Assembly (NCBI GenBank): GCA_003999685.1
Contig: CP021224.1
Location: forward strand, 372,001 to 436,000
Source: Taiwanofungus camphoratus
Taxonomy: Eukaryota > Basidiomycota > Agaricomycetes > Polyporales > Taiwanofungaceae
Direction: 5' to 3'
Length of the DNA: 64,000 bases
Both the position numbers and the translations under genes were made by a program. The notes under the pieces are model-generated. The model had not been told where the DNA came from. It searched no databases and was given only the letters and a program-made list of their open reading frames with translations. Shown here piece after piece: positions 1 to 14,349 of the stretch. Position 1 is the first letter of the stretch; every line of letters begins with the position of its first letter.

Positions 1-3000
1 AATCCACACATGTCTCGATCTTGTCCGTGAAATGTCCCTTGACAGAGAATCGCTTGAGATGAATCAGGAGCACCGGCGGCAATCGAGACAGTGACAACTG
101 CTTCGTTGCCTTGCGAAGTGCCTTGCAGTACGGACAGTTCCTGAAAACCATCCGTCAGTAACTAAGGCAATACTGATGACACTGATGTACACACCAGGCA
201 TCCGACTTCTCCATGACCTCCTCCTTGACAAAGAAATCCAGACATTGATGAAGCGAAACCTTGGATCCACTCCGGTTAGAAGGTATAGGCAAGCTGAGAT
301 ACATGAACGTATTGTACGTCGTCGATGTCTGTGCGCAAGCGAGTAAATACCTTGTAAGTACAGCAGTTCGGGCAAGAGTCGTCATACCTTATGACAGGTC
401 AGGCATTCTAACCTGTTACGAAATTGACCTTGAAAGAAGTCGACCACCAAACTATCATTTCGCATACGATAGATCTGCCACTCCTGTTCACTGGCAATCT
501 GTACAGGCAGTTTCTCCAACTCGGCTTCCCTCTCTGGGGTTGAATCTAATTGAGGCTTGTGTAAGACTCGGTTCAGGTCCTCGTGCAGACCATCAAGAAG
601 AGAGTTGAGAAACTCCTGTGAATCGTGTTGTTCCGTTCCGCCGTATTGTGGATTGTATACGCATATGGAACGCTGTGAAATTAAGTTAAAGGCTATAAAA
701 GGAAAACAAGGGCTCTTCGTACTCGAAATGTCATCGGTGACAAGCATTGTAATTCCCCTTGCCACATATCCCGCAGGATATTGGCAAAAGCGTGTGCAAT
801 GTTGCCTTTTGTCCCGAGAGGATTAACCATGTTCACTGCACTCTTCCATCGGCCGTCTGTGAATGAAATCTTAAAATTGTCTCAACTATAAATAGAATTA
901 ATAACAGACCAGTGAAAAAGCGCGCAAAGGGTACTGTTGCACTTAAGCACTGAATTGTTGCATTCATGTAGCAGGTATTACCCAGGTTCTTCAAACCTGA
1001 AGTGCCAATCTGGATATCGGACCAATAGGTCACAGGATAGTCAGACTGAATGGTCGGTGGTCTGGGACCCGCCTGAGACATCGGAAACGACTGGCTCTGC
1101 TGCATCAAACGTGGGCGATTATCCTGTCTCTCCATGCCAGATGCGGCAACTGCAGGCGGAGGTCTAAGTATGTGCTGTGAAGATAGGTCAGGATAGTCAA
1201 TGGAGGGACGCGTAGTCAGGTTAGATAAGGCCTCTTGCGACTGGTCAACGATGTCACTCCTACGCCGTGATAACGGAGACGGATTGATCGATGCTTGCGG
1301 GGGCATAGAAACGAGACCATTTAATCCGGGGGAGGACGAAAAAGATGATCCAGAAATTTGGGGGGATATATTCCGTGAAACTGAGGGGTATTGAATCGGC
1401 GATGACCCATTGATTAAAGAAGGGGTAACATGTTGAGCAGTAGTCTGTATAGACGCCTTAGTAACGGAATGGAAGACGTTATCAAGGCGCTTACGCTTTC
1501 AGGTATTGGCGGATTATAAGGAAAAGAGATGGAATTGGAAGGTGGACGTGAGATGGCTGATTTGCGAACCAGGCGTTTGGTAGGGTCTATAGGTTGTGAG
1601 TAGGGTGGTGTGTCTTTATCTGAGCCTGGTCTGCATATGATAAGATGAATAGTATGCAAAGATGAACAGACATCACAACTGACCGAAGGGACACAGGTAT
1701 ACGGTCGACGGAGTATCGTGGATTCGGTTGACTAGGAATCCAGCGTGTGTGGGCGTGGGTATCGACGGATGGTTCTGTCCCGGCACGATTACGTCCATGA
1801 ACTACACCATCCATCTCAGCAATACTAGTCGCAGAGATCGTAGCAGGAGTATGGCTGGCTGGTGTTCGGGAATGCCCCATGGCTGGAGTCTTGGGTTCAG
1901 GGTAGGAGGCTGCTGGTGCTATGATACCATTCAATCTGGGGGAGGCAATACCATTGACCAGGCTAGAAATCCTCCCTGGATCTGATGATGTGCTTGTGGC
2001 TCCCCGCACTAGCTCCGCCTCCCCGAACTCTTGCTTCCAAGACTGTAGACCTCCTACGAGCAGCATCGGCGGATGCTTCAGGAACTTGCGGAAGGCAGTT
2101 TCGTAGATGGCCCGAACAAGGATCGACAACGGTGAATGAGAGTCTCCAAAAGTCTCTGACGAAGCGTCGTAGACGGCGACCAGGTCGAACTTGTCACGAT
2201 TGCTGAAAAGAACCCACTCGTCCCGCGGAGCCACTGAGAGAGCATCCTCGACACTTTGCGCGGTGACCCTATACGGCCAAAGATCAGTGACACTTGAGGA
2301 GCTTCGGGATGCATCATCATCAAACTTACTTTTCTCGAAGTAACACTGATGGCTCTATACATACAACTGCATCTGCTTTAACGTGTTCCTTCTCGAACTC
2401 ATCGCGTGTGCGTACATCTAATACAAGCACTTTAAAGTTGTTCCTGTTATTGTACTCGAGGAGTGTCTTCGGAAACAGAGTGGAACCGGGCAGGTCCGGC
2501 GGCTTTTCCGTACCCGGGGTCGCGGGGGTCGGAACCGGTGGTAGTACTGGCGACCGCGAAGACATGGACCTTAGAGACAGGCCAGACGGCTTGCGTGGGA
2601 CAGTGGGCGAAAGCGGCGACCGCGCAGGCGATGCCGGTCGACTAATAAATGTGTCAATTGTAGGCGGGATCGGCGTGCTCGATGGCCGCGGACCGAGATC
2701 CATGGGCAGGACTGGAAATGGCTTCGATGGCACAAACGGGGGACGTTCAGCGCGCAGCTCCAGGGGTGTGTGCGGGCCCGAGCGAGATCCCGTGCTGCCC
2801 GTCCCTGTCGGAACGGAGGGCAGTTCCAGCCCGTCTATCTCGTCGATTTCGTCGATCGACGGGAATGCCTGCGCAAAGTCCGCAATGCTCAGATGTGACA
2901 ACCGCGGAGACGACGAGGCTGAAGACGACGGCGACGGCGGCCCGAAACTCGACGCGGGGACGAGCGCGTGTGGAGACGGCGATGGCATCGACGCGCTCGC

Positions 3001-3859
3001 TGCCATCGGCGACCCGGAGCCTGCAGATGACAGCGCAGACAGGTTCATTGACGGAGAAGGCATGGTGGGCAGAGACAGCCGGTTCGTCTTTGCCACGTCC
3101 GTTGACGATCCTGCCGGTGACACGTCGCGCGAGAGCCGTTTCGTCGTTGAGACGGCCAATCCTGCATTCTGCAGTGAGCGCATCCGCTCCGCAATGCTGA
3201 CGCCCGTAGTACGCGCAGGTGCATCCGACTCTTCTTCCGTGCTTGTACTTGTGCTTGTGTCTCTGGACGTCCGTCAGGCGTTGCGGAAAGCGATCTGAGT
3301 GGTGATAGGTAGTACGTACTGCGACGCCAACCTTTCCACTTCCATCAGCTTCGCCTCAACGCTCTCCGTCTTCCCTTTGAGATCGCGTCCCTCGTGCTGT
3401 TCCCGCTAAGCACAGGAGTTGGCACACACACGTACAGTAACTCACCTGCTGAAAGTCGAGAAAGTCCTTCACCAGCACGCCTTTCTTCCCTGGCTGCGAC
3501 TCTTGCTTGAACTCGCTCGAGTCCATGAACATCTGCGCAAGTGAAGCGGCCTTGGTGAGCGCACTCAGCGCACCTTTCAGGTCGCCCTCGCCCTCGCGTG
3601 CCTGCGCTAGCATAATCTGGCCGCGCGCAGTCTTGAGAAGGGAGATGGCAGATGCACCACGGACTTTCTGCGCCTGCTCCTTTGCGACTTCCTTGATCTC
3701 CGCAACCGTATCGCGGTGAGATGCGTTCGATCCATTTTGCATTGCTGTTTGGGGTTCGTTCGGAACAACCTGAGACGACTTGCGCTGTGACTCACTTGAA
3801 AATGCTGATCCAAAACCTCCGAGAGCTGGTGACGGTGGTAATACGGTGACACCGGGCAT
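1..3859 (-). CDS. DOA4: Ubiquitin carboxyl-terminal hydrolase, Doa4/USP8 type, 3' end cut off by window edge
   Basis: Thiol deubiquitinase that removes ubiquitin from endosomal cargo, by family knowledge of Doa4/USP8. The start codon is at 3859-3857. Domains in order: an N-terminal helical MIT/USP8-dimerisation-like region (about 3.7-3.4 kb); a long Ser/Pro-rich linker (3.2-2.5 kb); a rhodanese-like domain ([16 protein letters not shown] near 2.45 kb, VAVYDASSE near 2.15 kb); a second low-complexity linker; then the USP core. The Cys box [18 protein letters not shown] lies near 1.0 kb, the [19 protein letters not shown] block near 0.6 kb, and a CPYC zinc-ribbon half near 0.14 kb. The sequence runs out in the block [12 protein letters not shown], so the His box is beyond position 1. 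Several short introns interrupt the gene. The rhodanese loop has Asp where the catalytic Cys would be, so that domain is probably a non-catalytic binding module. Confidence 0.9.
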
Positions 3860-4587
3860 GAGCCCCTTATGTAGTGTTGTATTAACAATGCAGCAGAGAA
3901 ATAAGGATAGCTTGTACTACGATGCAAGGGTGAGCATAAGTCGGCGCAGTCGAATAAGTTGACCGCCAGTCCGTCACTGCTGATTTATTACGTAACATAA
4001 CCATGAAACAGGTACTTTGGATTTGTTTACCTACAAAAAGCGAGCTCACTTCATCCAACTTCAATAGAGAATTAGATATACAAGCATCGACGAATCCCTC
4101 CGTTGAAGCCTAAGAGGAAGGCCTGAAGCGCTCAGGACAAATAACGTTTTACCAATGCAGTGCGGGATAAGGTGAACGATTCATTCAAGACCTACGCCTT
4201 CAAGTTGTATTTGGGAAGACTTTCAGACTAGGCCTCATTAGTATTTATTTGCAGTTGGTGATCAGAAGAGCGAAGAGGTATGGACGGGTGAATGAGTATT
4301 AGATTATAGTCCACATATATATAAAGGGTTCTAATACAGCCATCTTTACTCAGACGGAAAATCTTAGTTGAGTTCCATGTCATTAGCTTGTGCAACAGCT
4401 GGTGCATTGCATTGTCTAAGTAAGCGAGTAGCACAACATTGGGAAACGTGCAGGTAAGCATCAGCAGGTCTGACGGAAGACTCGAGTACTCATGCGCCGT
4501 GAAAGCTTCCTATTGTCATACATCCACTGCTGATAAGAGCGACACACACGCAGAAAAAAACCCAATGAACCGACAAGCCTCGTCTGA
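3860..4587. other. Mostly intergenic; weak minus-strand coding-like stretch at 4228-4461
   Basis: This is the upstream region of the deubiquitinase gene. The only open stretch of note is a 77-residue minus-strand frame at 4461-4228, containing FPNVVLLAYLDNAMHQLLHK. It could be a downstream exon of the orphan frame at 4950-4588, but no convincing splice pair was established. No RNA gene or repeat was seen. Confidence 0.3.
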
Positions 4588-4950
4588 TCACATATATATC
4601 ATTTCCAAGGCTTCTATCGCCTGAATCATTATGTCTCTTATCCGCAGGGAGAAGGGTTGCGAATTATTTGGGGCAGTATCGTACGGTTGACCCTGATCAC
4701 AAACTTTACAAATGAGCGTCCGAAGATCGTCTCGGTCCAGACACCAGAGAAGTATCTTGTAGCAGCATGGTGCACCAGTGATAGGTATTAATTCCTGCAG
4801 CAACCACGTCCGTGCATGGACATCGAACTCCTGATGTCCCGAGTAAACGTTGGTTGTAAGATACCACTCACAGATTCTCTGTGCAATCCGTGAAATTGAA
4901 TTAGCGGCGCTAGCGATTACCTGATAGCGATACAAGGCCGCATGTCCCAA
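4588..4950 (-). CDS. Orphan hypothetical ORF, 120 aa
   Basis: A minus-strand open frame from ATG at 4950 to a stop at 4588. I do not recognise the family. The composition is protein-like: mixed aliphatic and charged, with Cys-rich spots such as APCCYKILLWCLDRDD. No signal peptide or clear membrane segment is visible. It may be an exon of a longer split gene that continues toward 4461-4228, since both stretches lie on the same strand and read like protein. It is flanked by gene-poor DNA on both sides, so a lineage-specific gene, a decayed gene fragment or a chance frame are all possible. Confidence 0.25.
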   Translation of the reverse strand: MGHAALYRYQVIASAANSISRIAQRICEWYLTTNVYSGHQEFDVHARTWLLQELIPITGAPCCYKILLWCLDRDDLRTLICKVCDQGQPYDTAPNNSQPFSLRIRDIMIQAIEALEMIYM

Positions 4951-5893
4951 GTGTCCAACACTGAAGAAGGGTAGTGTCGTAACGCTGGACTGTACTAGCA
5001 GACCGACTCGAGTGTATTTTAACTATCAATAGGAAGACAAGTCTCAGTTCGGGTGGGGGACATGCCTTGTGCATACACTGAGCGTTCATAAGTGCTCCGA
5101 TAGTTAGAAGAGTTTCAGAGGTCTTGTAAACATTTAGGGCCGCCGCGCGGGGTTTGCCTCCGGCCTGGCCTTGTTGTAATGAACGAAATAGCTATGATTT
5201 GAAGGCTCATTTCAGGACCGACGCTTGGCCAAATCCGGTTTGGCATTGATTTTCGCAGACAGGTCAAGGCCAGGTCGTGCGAGCGAATAGGCCCTTCTAT
5301 ACCTTCGAGTACATATTGCGGTCAAGAGAAAAGATTTGTCCAAATGAGGGTCAAACTTGACTAACCTGAATCACATAGAGCCTTGGAGAGACGCACTATA
5401 GACAAGACAGACGTGACTGAACCTTGACTTGCTTGACTGTTAGTTTCAGAGAACATAGCACAAGTCGTATACCGGTACCCGATGGTACTATTGAAGCAAA
5501 TGGGTGAAAGATGTCGCCGCGGCAGCGCTGACTAGTGTTGGACGAGTTGCCTTTTTCGGTAGTGCACTGTACTCCAGTCCGCGAACGTAACTCGGATCAC
5601 AGACAGGAGGCTCCATATGACCAGTCATGCCATCAGGGTCACTTGTAAGTTGAAATTACCTGTATTGATACGATGCTAATAACCGACTAGCAGGCACCAC
5701 GATTGTTTCCTGGATAATAGTTTTGTGACTTGAGAAGGGAGTGAGGGGGTTTTATTTCCTTTTCAAGGAGTTCATATGACGCCTTGCTATCGAAGGTCCG
5801 GGGGGTTCCCTCACCATGCCCAAAGAGACGTAAAGCCGTTGCTGTATAAGATGATTCCGAGCGTTTTCTTTCACGAGCTTCAAATCAGTCAAC
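4951..5893. other. Intergenic region upstream of the phenol monooxygenase gene
   Basis: No supported coding region. The last few hundred bases before 5894 should hold the promoter and 5' leader of the plus-strand flavoenzyme. I could not assign a specific TATA box or operator. Confidence 0.4.
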
Positions 5894-8528
<2,635 letters not shown>

Positions 8529-9786
8529 TTACCGGTCGAATCTTCCGGATTATCAGCCGTAATGTGTCTACTCTTCTGTCTAGTATTGCAATGTTGTTGC
8601 GTTGTCCCTCGGAAACTGTACTTTACGCGGTTATTGTTCATTATGCATCGGGAAATGATGTTAGATGCACTGTGCATCCAACGCAGAGACTAGAATCGGT
8701 AAGCTCCCTTGTGAGGCATATGTGCCCTACAGTCAATGTCAACCACTGATGTTCATATGAGTAGATCCAAAGAATGCTACCTTTGAACTCGTATGATCGC
8801 AATGTCATGGATCACCTCTTGGCATATTTGCCTTTGCATCCCCAGGATTTCCCTCATTTCCCTTTCCCAACTCTGTTTTGGCTGCGTCAGCTATTCGAGA
8901 TTTGTCCCTTCGAACTCATAAATTGATTCAGTAGACCCGTTGTCGTTATATCAGTCACCCTTTATCGAAGTGTATTAGTAGACTTGTTCGAGTCACGTGA
9001 CAATCAGAGTGCGCTTCCGCGAGGAATCTCTGACTCGTCGCATTTGCAGACATCATCGACACATCGATATATCGCGTCCACGGACATCCGACACGATCGT
9101 ATGCCATCATGGTAGTCATGCATTCATGCATCATGTTTTAATAAGACTCTTGCTGCCTAGGAACTCAATGAATATGTTTATAAACAGCAAGAATTAGAAC
9201 ACGGGTCAAAGCTTAGACCATGGTATTGAATCGTGTGTCAAGGTTTGTGGCCCGTCGATGATCTCGCTGCAGAGGAAAAATTGTCGTTTGTCTTACAGAC
9301 AAGGCGATCTTGCAGATATATGTTACAGCAAAGAGTTCTCGAGGCGTAAGCATATCACCACAATATGCAGCATCAGAACACAGCAATTGTCTGGCCTCCC
9401 TTCTGGTTCACCACGAACCACTTTCTCAGGCCAGCGCTCTTGTCTGGGTGATCGAGAGCAAGTGTGACTACTGTAAGCCGTCACTGCCGAGACATTCACT
9501 CAAGGAGCACAGTCGCAGACCAGCCTACAGTCGTAGCACTGCCGGTGCCAGAGGAGGAGTGGCCGGAAATTGATAAGGACTTTTAAAGACCAGCTGACGC
9601 AATTGGCCATGCAACTTGATTACGACCTGCCAATGCTGGTATTTACAGTGAAAGGCATGCGCTTCCGGATCGTGATTCTCATGGTGCGCTTTCGAGTCCT
9701 CTCGTTCGCAGCCTGCTCCGTTGACAGTGGTGGAGGTGGCTATTAATGCTTGAGAGACAGATAGTGCCGCTCGCCTTCATACCTAG
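8529..9786. other. Gene-poor stretch
   Basis: Downstream of the flavoenzyme. Only short, unrelated open frames occur. No recognisable protein motif, tRNA or repeat was found on either strand. Confidence 0.5.
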
Positions 9787-11157
9787 GTGGTTTATTCTAA
9801 CGCCATCATCTGTCTTCCTCTTGCTCACCGAGCTGCAATGAGCAGCAGACGTCCTGTCACGATCAGTCGAGTGGTTGACCATTTCCGGTATGCCGCTTAC
9901 CTATCTGCAGTGTATCATCTCCCTCAATCACTTGGACGGGTTGTCAGAACCCACAAAGGTCAGGTCGAATGCAAATCAGTGATAGCATGCGAAGGAAGAG
10001 TAAGATATGGTTATGGTCATCCGAATCTAGAGAGTTCACTGAACATGACGAAGGTGTAATTCTCGTGTTCCCGCCATTCATCTGAATAGTTTACTTCCTG
10101 TGACAGAAGGGGTTTAGAGTCATGTATGTTCTTGATAAACCTTCCAGCATCGACCACGAGAAGAGAACGACGGAAACGGGCAGCCTCCAGTGTCGAAGGG
10201 TTGCTGAGTAAACAAATTGAATCTGAACACTGCAGCATAAGTAGGGCCGCCAGCAGCGTTGTGAAAGCCCACATCGACACCGCGAGCGGCCAGTCGCACT
10301 ACACAAATTAAAAGTTCAACAATGATTTTCACCATAGCGCTCGTCATAGCTGGCATAAGCAGTAACAGGATAGATTCCGGAGAGTAGAAGCGATAGCAAA
10401 TGCCGATTACGACCAAAAACATTGTTCTAGGATTTAAAAGAGTCAGCACGATTATTCACCAGGGGAGAAAGTCTGCGATGATTCTCCCGAGTCGTTGGCA
10501 CCGATGTCCGATGATCAGGTGGCACCTCTATACTGTGGTGATCACAGGAAGCTGGAAGCCGGCATAAGGGAGTGTATCTGCGGCGTAATTGGTGTGGTCG
10601 CGCGAGGAATTCGCACGACGGCTCGGCTCAGACTCAACAAAGATATCAAGGTCCATCAGGTAAATAAACAAGGAATGCGCGCCACCAAATCTGGGGCGCG
10701 TAACCGGGGAGAAGGACTCGGACGTTATCATCAGGCCACCGGCGCGGCAGACAACGGTTTCAGTGCTTCCTGGCCAGATGCTACAATAAGCTCTGGCGTT
10801 TTGGCATTTACATGGTAGTAACGTCCAGAGCGCGAGTCTCGAGATGGACAGTATGAGAACTCTTAGGGTCTGCCGGTCAGCTGTGGAACGGTGTTCCGGT
10901 TCAAAATGAGATTCTCTGCAGGGCTGTTGGGAACTTTTTGAGTACAGCCGCGGTGGCGGCGGCGGCGCCTGTTGTAAGTCCAGCCGTGGTCCCTCTTTTC
11001 GGAGTCTGAATTATCGTAAGTAAAGATAACAAAACGCGCCCTTTTGCGATTGCCCGTACGAATAAAGGTCTCCACAACCTACTTCGACGAAGACCCCCAC
11101 GCTGTCTCTGTATTCTCCCAACGCCCACCTCGTTGTTGTAATTATAGACGCTCAGCC
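9787..11157. other. Gene-poor stretch with weak minus-strand coding-like fragments
   Basis: Minus-strand frames at 10449-10120 and 10280-10017 contain hydrophobic runs (for example MWAFTTLLAALLMLQCSDS) that could be membrane segments of a decayed or unannotated protein. They do not connect with clear splice sites and I recognise no family. The last part, up to 11157, is the promoter and leader of the Ran-binding protein gene. Confidence 0.3.
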
Positions 11158-13782
11158 ATGAATGCACAGGACGATCCCCCGTCCAGAACAGAAGAATCCC
11201 AAGAATCCGCTCCCCCAACCCCTCCAGACCCGCTCGAGGCGAACGGTGAGACATGTTCTGCCCGACCACTCGCCGCGCGCGCCGTACTGACACGTCGCAC
11301 GCCCTGCAGACCTGAAGATCTCGAGGAAACGCGAGAGAGAAGTGTCCTTGGAGCCCGCGACTCCCCAGGCGGCAGCTATCGTACGTCCCTTCTTGCGTTG
11401 TGGCCAGGCAGGTGCGAGTGGGCGTGCGCGCAGCAGTGCGATGGGACGCACTGATTGGCGAAAGAATGGCTCTCGAGCTCACGGTGCCATATGTGAGCTG
11501 ACGTCGACGGTCGCACTGGTGGCAGTTGTGCGTCAGCATGGAGCTGGTCGCGGAATCTGTTGCTGCGGCCATGAGGCATCACGCCGACTGCGTCCGCGAC
11601 CGCGAGTCCTACTCTGCATCGCGCACCCATCGCGGCTCCGGCCTGGTCTCGAGACGGTGCTGATGCGTGCGTTTCCAGGACATCGAGGGCGAGCGCACGG
11701 AGACCAAGGAACGGCGCACGCCCGCGAAGAAGAATCGCGTGAGCACGGTGCTCGATGCCACCCAGGAGGAAGAGGAGGACCCCGCTCTGAGCTGCTCGCC
11801 GCCGCACGAGACGAAGATCCGGCAGATCAGCCGGGGCGTGGAGGACATCCGGTGGCAGAACGTCCAGAAGGAGGACTCCGCCGACGCGGCGGAGGACCTG
11901 GAGATGCAGCAGCCTCCTGCGCCCGAGGGCAGGGACGATGCGCCAGAGAGCAAGGACGATGCGCCGGCGGTGCCGCCACCGGTGATGCAGGGCGAGAATC
12001 CGCCGCTGGTGTACGAAGCGGGCGGCGAGGACGGGCATGCGGGCGAGGCGGATCCCGCAGAGGTCCCTCGGAACGCGCAGCCAAGCGAGCAGGAGGACGA
12101 GCCGACCGTGAACGGGCACACGGATGCGCCTTCTGGCTCTCCCTCGGTAGTGCCGCCGCCGGCGGTCCCGCGTTCAGTCCCGCACTCGCGGCGGGGCTCG
12201 GACTCGGACACGGATCAGGAGAAGGGCCTGAAGCGGAAGCTCGGGGACCGGACGGTGAGCGAGCGGCTTGTGTCTGGCGAGAACGTGACACAGAACGGGA
12301 CAGTGCCGGAGTCGGGGACGGTGAAGCGTCAGCGGGACGATCCTGACGAGGACGTGAACCCGCGGGAGACGAAGCGGCCGACGCCTCCGCCAGAAGAGCG
12401 GGAGGGGCTCAGGAAGAAGACAGAGGCTGCGGGGCCGTCTTCTCCGAAAAGACAGAGCCAGGGGAAGCCTCAGATCCCCGCGTCGAGTTCCGCACCGAAA
12501 TTTGTATGCGTCTACGTTCCTCCGCGTCCGCTCGTGAGACTGAAGCTGTTCCGTGTTTCAGGGCGGATTCATGGCGTATGCATCGAGCTCGTCGCCGTTT
12601 GCCAACTTGACAGGCCCAAACGTCTTCTCAGGCTCCAGGTCGCCCTCGTCGTGGGCTAGCACGAGCGCGAGCGCGAGCACGAGCACAAGCACACAGACGA
12701 GCCCGAGCCTCAGCACCCCCCCGTTCTCCGCGAGCCCCAGCACGACCGCCTCGCCGACGCACACGCGAGGCACCGGCGACGGGCCCGCGCAGACGCCGCA
12801 GAAGCGCACGGGCTTTGAGGCGTTCGCGGGCGCGGCGTCGCCGTTCGCGTCCGCGGCGAAGCGGCCCAAGTCGCCGCCTCCGCCGCCGCCGTTCTCCGCG
12901 CTCGGGCGCAGCCGCTCGCCGTCGCGCCGCGGCGCGGCGGGCGGGTTCTCGGTGTACGCTGCGGGCGGGGCGCAGAGCTTCGCGGCGCCGACGCCGAAGC
13001 GAGAGAGCTCGCTTGGGGACGGTGGGGGTGGGAGCGGGAGTGCGAGTGCGAGTGCGAGTGCGAGCGGGAGCCGAGCGGGGTCGGTGGGCCTCGGGATCTT
13101 TGGTGCGGGTGCGAAGGAGGAGGGGGGTGAAGGGGAGGAGGAGGGGGGGAGGGAGATTGTGAGTTTTGGAGAGCGGTTGAGGTCGCAGAAGGACGAGGAG
13201 GAGGGGGGCGAGGAGGAGCGGCGGGTGGCGCTCACGGAGCAAGAGGGTGAGTTGCGGTGTTTGTGTCTTTGTGGTCGTGTGTCTGAATGTTTCCTGTCTT
13301 GTGCAGTCCTGACTGGCGAGGAAGACGAGGAGACGGTGTACCAGGTCCGGGGGAAGCTGTTTGCGCTGGGCACGCAGAACCAGTGGAAAGAGCGAGGGAC
13401 AGGGACCCTCAGATTGAATGTGCGGAGAAAGGACGGAGCTGGTGCCCGTCTGAGTGAGTGCATGGCTAGCTCTTTGCGCGGTTTATATTTTAATGCTGTT
13501 TATTCAGTCATGCGAAAAGAAGCGGTGTACACCGTGCTGCTGAACGCGCCGCTGTTCAAGGGCATGTGTTGTTTCCTGGCTCAGGATCCGCGGTACCTGA
13601 GATTCAGCGTGTTCGAGAGCGGGAGCACGACACATTACAATGTCAGGGTGCGTGTCATAAGATTTTGCTTGGTTGTGATTTGCGGCGTTCACGCGAGTGC
13701 GTGTCGCACGATGCAGGTGTCGAATGCGAAGATTGCAGAAGAACTGCTGGAGGAAATCAATTCACACATTCCCTGCGAGTAG
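11158..13782 (+). CDS. YRB2: RanBP3/Yrb2-like Ran-binding domain protein
   Basis: Nuclear Ran-GTP-binding cofactor for Crm1-dependent export, by family knowledge. ATG at 11158 is followed by the acidic, Pro-rich start MNAQDDPPSRTEESQE. Exon 1 ends at 11245, and exon 2 gives DLKISRKREREVSLEPAT, a basic nuclear-signal-like block. From about 11.68 to 12.5 kb the protein is charged and disordered (RRTPAKKNRVSTVLDATQ). It then passes through a Ser/Ala-rich segment with FG-like spacing (GGFMAYASSSSPFANL) into a C-terminal RanBD1 domain from about 13.31 kb (EETVYQVRGKLFALG, WKERGTGTLRLNV, RYLRFSVFESGS). The stop is at 13780-13782. The gene is GC-rich, so long open frames on the opposite strand are shadows. 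The exon structure between 11380 and 11676 is the least certain part. Confidence 0.85.
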
Positions 13783-14349
13783 AGGGGAAGGACGATGGAC
13801 TGTTGTTTGATCTATAGCCACGGGGCGTGCTGTTGTTCTGTCGTGGTATTCTAAGCGTATACTATTGCTTGTGCTGTGCGTGCTGTGTGCTGTCCGCCGA
13901 GCCGCGCGCGCCAGTGAGGATGGAGTGATTTCGGGGAGGGAGTGAGACGCCGGATGTTTGCGGAGGTAGGCGCGTGTGGATCTGAGATGGGCACGGTGAT
14001 CGAGTGTCAATTGTCGCGTGGCAGCAGTTTTAGCAGCGTAGGCTCTCGGCTTTGCGCCGGGTCCTCGAGGTCGCTGCGTGTCCCGAGCTGGCTCCGAGGG
14101 GAGATATCCAAGTGGATACGAGTGTGCGGGCGAGTGTGCGGGCGAGTGTGCGTCTGCGCAGAACAGGCGAGGAGGAACTTGAGTGTGGGCAGAGTACTGT
14201 AAAAAATGCAGACTGCATGTCGTAATACGCGAGAAAGTCGAGATAACGATCTCGATTGCCCCTGTGATCAGCGGCCGCGTTTTCATGGACGCCTCCAACT
14301 CTTTCTCACTGCTTCCCGCTTCCCGCCTCGCTGCCAACCTCCCGCACCC
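13783..14349. other. Intergenic spacer with a short 12-bp tandem repeat
   Basis: This lies between the end of the Ran-binding protein gene and the RXT3 start. It contains 12-bp units (GAGTGTGCGGGC) repeated about 2.7 times at 14120-14152. The remainder should hold the RXT3 promoter and leader. The long minus-strand frame across this spacer into RXT3 has no domain content. Confidence 0.45.
14120..14152. repeat. 12-bp tandem repeat, about 2.7 copies
   Basis: Two full copies and one partial copy of GAGTGTGCGGGC in direct orientation, about 200 bp upstream of the RXT3 start. Confidence 0.7.

Noticed and set aside
2294-3298. 334-residue plus-strand open frame
   Set aside because: It lies exactly opposite the linker and rhodanese exons of the deubiquitinase gene. 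It is Gly/Asp/Arg-rich from GC bias and has no domain.
11342-12346. 334-residue plus-strand open frame in another frame of the Ran-binding gene
   Set aside because: Arg/Gly/Ala-rich shadow of the charged disordered region; the frame with TPAKKNRVS and the RanBD is the real one.
12558-13463. 301-residue minus-strand open frame
   Set aside because: Antisense shadow of the Ser/Ala-rich and RanBD exons; composition only.
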